NCBI RefSeq assembly: GCF_020858115.1
Contig: NZ_JACYMM010000011.1
Location: 206,774-270,773, forward strand
Direction of reading: 5' to 3'
DNA: 64,000 nucleotides
Source: Janthinobacterium sp. FW305-129
Lineage (GTDB): Bacteria; Pseudomonadota; Gammaproteobacteria; Burkholderiales; Burkholderiaceae_D
A program made the position numbers and the translations under genes. Shown piece after piece: positions 60,974 to 64,000 of the stretch. Under the pieces are notes generated by a model. It searched no databases. It was not told the origin of the DNA and worked only from the letters and a program-made list of their open reading frames with translations. Position 1 is the stretch's first letter, and each line of letters opens with the position of its first letter.

Positions 60974-62494
60974 ATGAGTCTGGCAGTCCTGAAAAGCCGC
61001 GCCCTGGCCGGCATGGAGGCGCCCGAGGTGAATGTCGAAGTCCACCTCGCCAATGGCTTGCCTTCTTTTACCATCGTCGGCCTGCCCGATACGGAAGTGA
61101 AAGAGTCGCGCGACCGCGTGCGGGCCGCGCTGCAAAACTGCGGCTTCGAGATGCCGGCGCGGCGCATTACGGCCAATCTGGCGCCGGCAGACTTGCCCAA
61201 GGAATCGGGCCGCTTCGACCTGCCCATCGCGCTGGGCATCCTGGCCGCCTCCGGCCAGTTGCCGGGCGACCAATTACATCACTACGAATTTGCCGGCGAA
61301 TTGTCGTTGTCGGGCCAGTTGCGCCCGATTCGCGGCGCCCTGGCCATGACCTTTGCCATGCAACGCGGCAAGAGCGGCGTACCGCGCGCCTTCATCCTGC
61401 CGCAGGCGAACGCGGACGAGGCGGCGCTGGTCAGCGATGCCTGCATCTATCCCGCCCACAGCCTGCTCGAGGTCTGCGCGCACTTTGCCGCGCATGCCAG
61501 CCAGACAGCCCTGCAGCGCCACCAGCCCATGCTGACTGTCCCCGCTTTCCCGTATCCCGACTTTGCCGACGTACAAGGGCAGCAACAGGCGCGGCGGGCG
61601 CTGGAAGTGGCGGCAGCGGGCGGCCATAACGTCCTGATGGTGGGGCCGCCGGGCGCAGGCAAGACCATGCTGGCCAGCCGTTTTCCTGGCGTATTGCCAC
61701 CCATGAGCGATGAAGAGGCACTGGAATCGGCCGCCGTGCATTCCCTGGGCGGCCACTTCAAGGTGGAACAGTGGAAGCGGCGGCCCTACCGCGCCCCGCA
61801 CCAGACGGCATCGGGCGTGGCCCTGGTAGGCGGCGGCAACGTGCCGCGGCCTGGCGAAATCTCGCTGGCCCACTGTGGCGTGCTGTTTCTCGACGAAATC
61901 GCCGAATTCCAGCGCCGGGTGCTCGATGTGCTGCGCCAGCCCATGGAATCGGGCGTCATCAGCATTTCGCGCGCGGCCCGCCAGGCCGAGTTTCCTGCCC
62001 GCTTTCAGTTGATCGCTGCCATGAATCCCTGCCCGTGCGGCTATCTGGGCCACGCGTCCGGCCGTTGCCGCTGCACGCCGGACGCCGTGCTCCGTTATCA
62101 CAATCGCCTGTCCGGCCCGCTACTCGACCGTATCGACCTGCAGATTGAAGTGGCCGCCATGCCGCCGGCGGCGCTGGGCCGCCAAGCCGGTGCCGGAGAA
62201 TCCACGCAGCGGATCGCCACACGGGTAGCGGCAGCCTATGCCTTGCAACTGGCACGCCAGGGTAAAGCGAACCAGAGGCTGAGCAACACGGAAATCGAAC
62301 AGCATTGCCGCCTGGAGCCACATGGCGAACAGTTGCTGCATGGCGCCATGACGCGCCTGCACTGGTCGGCGCGCACCTATCACCGGGTACTGCGCGTGGC
62401 GCGCAGTATCGCGGACCTGGCGGGCAGCCCTGCCATCACACAGCCGCATATTGCCGAAGCGATCCAGTACCGCCGCGTGCTGCGTGAAATATAA
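60974..62494 (+). CDS. comM: YifB/ComM-family Mg-chelatase-like AAA ATPase
   Basis: 506 residues. N-terminal Lon-like region (VNVEVHLANGLPSFTIVGLPDTEVKESRDRV), then AAA+ with Walker A GPPGAGKTML and Walker B VLFLDEIAEF; the C-terminal Mg-chelatase domain has NPCPCGYLG with Cys residues. ComM acts as a branch-migration helicase in natural transformation. Complements dprA at 3284, but no competence pilus genes are in the window. Confidence 0.95.
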   Translation: MSLAVLKSRALAGMEAPEVNVEVHLANGLPSFTIVGLPDTEVKESRDRVRAALQNCGFEMPARRITANLAPADLPKESGRFDLPIALGILAASGQLPGDQLHHYEFAGELSLSGQLRPIRGALAMTFAMQRGKSGVPRAFILPQANADEAALVSDACIYPAHSLLEVCAHFAAHASQTALQRHQPMLTVPAFPYPDFADVQGQQQARRALEVAAAGGHNVLMVGPPGAGKTMLASRFPGVLPPMSDEEALESAAVHSLGGHFKVEQWKRRPYRAPHQTASGVALVGGGNVPRPGEISLAHCGVLFLDEIAEFQRRVLDVLRQPMESGVISISRAARQAEFPARFQLIAAMNPCPCGYLGHASGRCRCTPDAVLRYHNRLSGPLLDRIDLQIEVAAMPPAALGRQAGAGESTQRIATRVAAAYALQLARQGKANQRLSNTEIEQHCRLEPHGEQLLHGAMTRLHWSARTYHRVLRVARSIADLAGSPAITQPHIAEAIQYRRVLREI

Positions 62495-62558
62495 GGCTGC
62501 CAGTGAACGCCACACATGCGCGATTGCGCGCGATTGGCGGCGCTGCTACCATCTGCTG

Positions 62559-63104
62559 ATGAAAAAAACATCACTTTCCCTCTTGCTGGCGACGCTGGCG
62601 GCCGCCAGCATCCTGTCCGCCTGCAGTCCGAAATTCGACTGGCGCGACTATCGCAGCCCTGACGCCCAGTTCACGGCCCTGTTTCCAGGCAAGCCGGCCG
62701 TGCTGACGCGCGAAATCGATCTCGATGGCAAGAAAGTCAGCCTGACCATGACGGCCAGCGAGGTCGATGGCGCTACCTTCGCCATCGGCAGTGCCATACT
62801 CGACAGCACGGAGCAGGCGCAAGCGGCCCTGCCCGCCATGAAGACGGCGCTGCTGAAAAATATCAATGGCGTCGTGCGCAGCGAAAAGCTGGCCTCGGCT
62901 GCCAGCAGCACGGCAGCCGGCAGCCATCAACGCAGCTCGCTGAGCGTCGAGGCGACGGGGACGCAGCAAGGCAAGCCTGTCCTGCTGGTCGGCCGTTTTG
63001 TGGCGCAGGACAAACGCATCTTCCAGATCATCATTCTCGGTGAAGAAAACAAACTGTCGCGTGAAACCATCGACACCTTCATGGACTCGGTGAAACTGGA
63101 TTGA
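62559..63104 (+). CDS. Lipoprotein of unknown function
   Basis: 181 residues. Lipoprotein signal peptide LLLATLAAASILSAC with lipobox SAC at about residue 21. The mature part is mixed alpha/beta with a repeat-like pattern (FDWRDYRSPDAQFTALFPGKPAVL) found in some proteobacterial exported proteins of unknown role. The start at 62559 is chosen because the signal peptide begins there; upstream in-frame codons overlap comM. No partner is evident. Confidence 0.8.
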   Translation: MKKTSLSLLLATLAAASILSACSPKFDWRDYRSPDAQFTALFPGKPAVLTREIDLDGKKVSLTMTASEVDGATFAIGSAILDSTEQAQAALPAMKTALLKNINGVVRSEKLASAASSTAAGSHQRSSLSVEATGTQQGKPVLLVGRFVAQDKRIFQIIILGEENKLSRETIDTFMDSVKLD

Positions 63105-63284
63105 GACTTAATGATCGCTTAAATAGCTGCTTTCACGGTGAGCCAGCCCTTGTAAATACGTGCGTTGTCCAACAGATGACTCTATCCGGCTTGCAATTGT
63201 GCAATCCGGGCAATCGGACGGCCTGTGCGACATTTCAAGTCGTGATATTGTTTCGACACTAACAACAAGTTTCAGAAAGCGCTT

Positions 63285-63629
63285 ATGTTGATCTCATTCA
63301 AATCCAAATCCTCCCCAGAAGTGCTGATGTACCAGGAACATGCCCAGCGCATCCTCGACATCCTGCACAAGAACCCCACGCGCGGCGTCATCACGCCAGC
63401 GGAAGCGGGCGATGCCCTGGCCCTGCTGGAAAAAGAAGTCGCGGAAAGCAAGTTACATCCGGAAAATGACATTGAACACGATGCGCATACGCCGGAAACC
63501 CTGGAAGATGGTGAAACGGGTGCCCATGCGCGCGCGCAAAAAGTGCATTTTTCGCAGCGCGCCTATCCTCTGATGGAGATGCTGCGCTCGGCCAAGGCGG
63601 AAGGCGAAAGCATCACCTGGGGCATCTAG
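63285..63629 (+). CDS. DUF1840 family protein
   Basis: 114 residues beginning MLISFKSKSSPEVLMYQEHAQ. Matches the DUF1840 family known mainly in beta- and gammaproteobacteria; function unknown. Acidic, soluble, helical. The last third (QRAYPLMEMLRSAKAEGESITW) is the best-conserved part. The ribosome-binding site is weak. Followed by a bidirectional terminator. Confidence 0.85.
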   Translation: MLISFKSKSSPEVLMYQEHAQRILDILHKNPTRGVITPAEAGDALALLEKEVAESKLHPENDIEHDAHTPETLEDGETGAHARAQKVHFSQRAYPLMEMLRSAKAEGESITWGI

Positions 63630-63649
63630 TCCGATGAATGCCACAGACG

Positions 63650-63680
63650 AAAAAAAACCCCGCTGATGCGGGGTTTTTTT
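63650..63680. terminator. Bidirectional terminator DUF1840 / 5S rRNA
   Basis: A-run, then ACCCCGC-TGAT-GCGGGGT, then seven Ts. It lies between the DUF1840 gene on the plus strand and the 5S rRNA gene on the minus strand and can serve both. Confidence 0.93.
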
Positions 63681-63688
63681 ATATAACA

Positions 63689-63804
63689 AGCCTGACGATA
63701 ACCTACTTTCACACTGGTTGCAGCACTATCATCGGCGCAAAGTTGTTTCACGGTCCTGTTCGGGATGGGAAGGGGTGGGACCAACTTGCTATGGTCATCA
63801 GGCA
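63689..63804 (-). rRNA. rrf: 5S ribosomal RNA
   Basis: About 116 nt. Read on the minus strand it starts TGCCTGATGACCATAGC and ends CGTCAGGCTT, so the two ends pair in the terminal helix. The internal CCCATCCCGAACAGG and GTGAAAGTAGG segments are the conserved 5S loops. Ends are set by the terminal helix and may be off by one or two bases. It is followed by a terminator at 63650-63680. Confidence 0.95.
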
Positions 63805-63863
63805 TAACTTTTTCAACAGCCTGCTCCCGACGGGGCAGCAAACCATTAGATCTGAGGAGGCGA

Positions 63864-63869
63864 ATTATA
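63864..63869 (-). promoter_or_regulatory. Candidate -10 element upstream of 5S rRNA
   Basis: On the minus strand TATAAT in CCTATATAATTCG, 60 bases before the 5S start; no good -35 is visible. Tentative. Confidence 0.3.
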
Positions 63870-63930
63870 TAGGAATTTGCCTGAAGATGGGAGTAAAAGT
63901 GGCGATTTTATGGCGAAAAACCACCAGACG

Positions 63931-63963
63931 AAAAAAAACCCGACCATTGCTGATCGGGTTTTT
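63931..63963. terminator. Terminator-like hairpin upstream of 5S rRNA
   Basis: AACCCGA and TCGGGTT arms with an A-run of eight on one side and a T-run on the other. On the minus strand it is followed by eight Ts, so it should stop transcription coming from the right before the 5S gene. A further long hairpin is at 63969-63995 (GGTGGAACAGCC / GGCTGTTTCACC). Confidence 0.8.
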
Positions 63964-64000
63964 CTCTAGGTGGAACAGCCGGGGGCTGTTTCACCAAATA

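Overview
The window is a gene-dense, high-GC stretch of ordinary bacterial chromosome, almost certainly from a betaproteobacterium of the order Burkholderiales and most likely an Oxalobacteraceae member (Janthinobacterium-like). The basis is gene content and order, not a database search: gshA-gshB-EIIA(Man)-HPr-EI in a row, metX-metW, an rsmB / DUF4390 / NtrY-like / AAA-less NtrX-like run, and small families (DUF3567, DUF1840, DUF494/Smg) typical of the class. I see no prophage, insertion sequence, integrase, CRISPR array or toxin-antitoxin module, and no tRNA gene.

Layout. 1-6.3 kb: topB (cut by the window edge), smg and dprA on the minus strand, then def and fmt on the plus strand. 6.3-9.5 kb: a large secreted metzincin-type lipoprotein and a 640-bp AT-rich gap. 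9.5-16.5 kb: full-length metH, an SPW-repeat membrane protein, a dispersed-repeat-like hairpin, a degenerate EAL-HDOD protein, a class II glutamine amidotransferase and a DUF3567 protein. 16.6-22.2 kb (minus): a CobW-like fragment, NtrX-like regulator, NtrY-like kinase, DUF4390 protein and rsmB. 22.6-28.8 kb (plus): argS, SPOR protein, dsbA, SDR, birA, coaX and a second SPOR-like protein. 28.8-35.6 kb (minus): the rod-shape/elongasome cluster mreB, mreC, mreD, mrdA, rodA, rlpA. 36-39.3 kb: gatCAB. 39.5-46 kb: a BlaI/M56-TonB pair, an oxidoreductase, small membrane and secreted proteins, a hydrolase, a LysR regulator divergent from a TauE permease, and a mini-GNAT protein. 46-52.4 kb: pyrE, xth, a pseudouridine synthase, an M48 protease, ampG, metW, metX. 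52.5-57.5 kb: PTS and glutathione synthesis genes. 57.7-60.3 kb: porin-glnK-amtB nitrogen operon. 60.6-63.6 kb: ubiK, comM, a lipoprotein, a DUF1840 protein. The end holds a 5S rRNA on the minus strand.

How the genes work together. Several groups are coherent modules: cell elongation and peptidoglycan remodelling (mre/mrd/rlpA, plus ampG and SPOR proteins nearby); methionine synthesis (metH, metX, metW); a regulatory PTS without a sugar permease, next to gshA/gshB; and ammonium sensing/uptake with a recognisable sigma-54 promoter and NtrC-type site. tRNA and protein maturation functions (def, fmt, argS, gatCAB, rsmB) are spread through the window.

Least ordinary items: the CobW-like fragment that keeps its metal-binding GCLCC motif but lacks the P-loop and is translationally coupled to the NtrX-like regulator; the BlaI-controlled M56 peptidase fused to a TonB C-terminal domain, with operator-like dyads upstream; the 118-bp imperfect inverted repeat at 13832-13949; and a 5S rRNA gene that appears separated by an intrinsic terminator from whatever lies upstream. 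None of these amounts to a demonstrably new multi-gene system.
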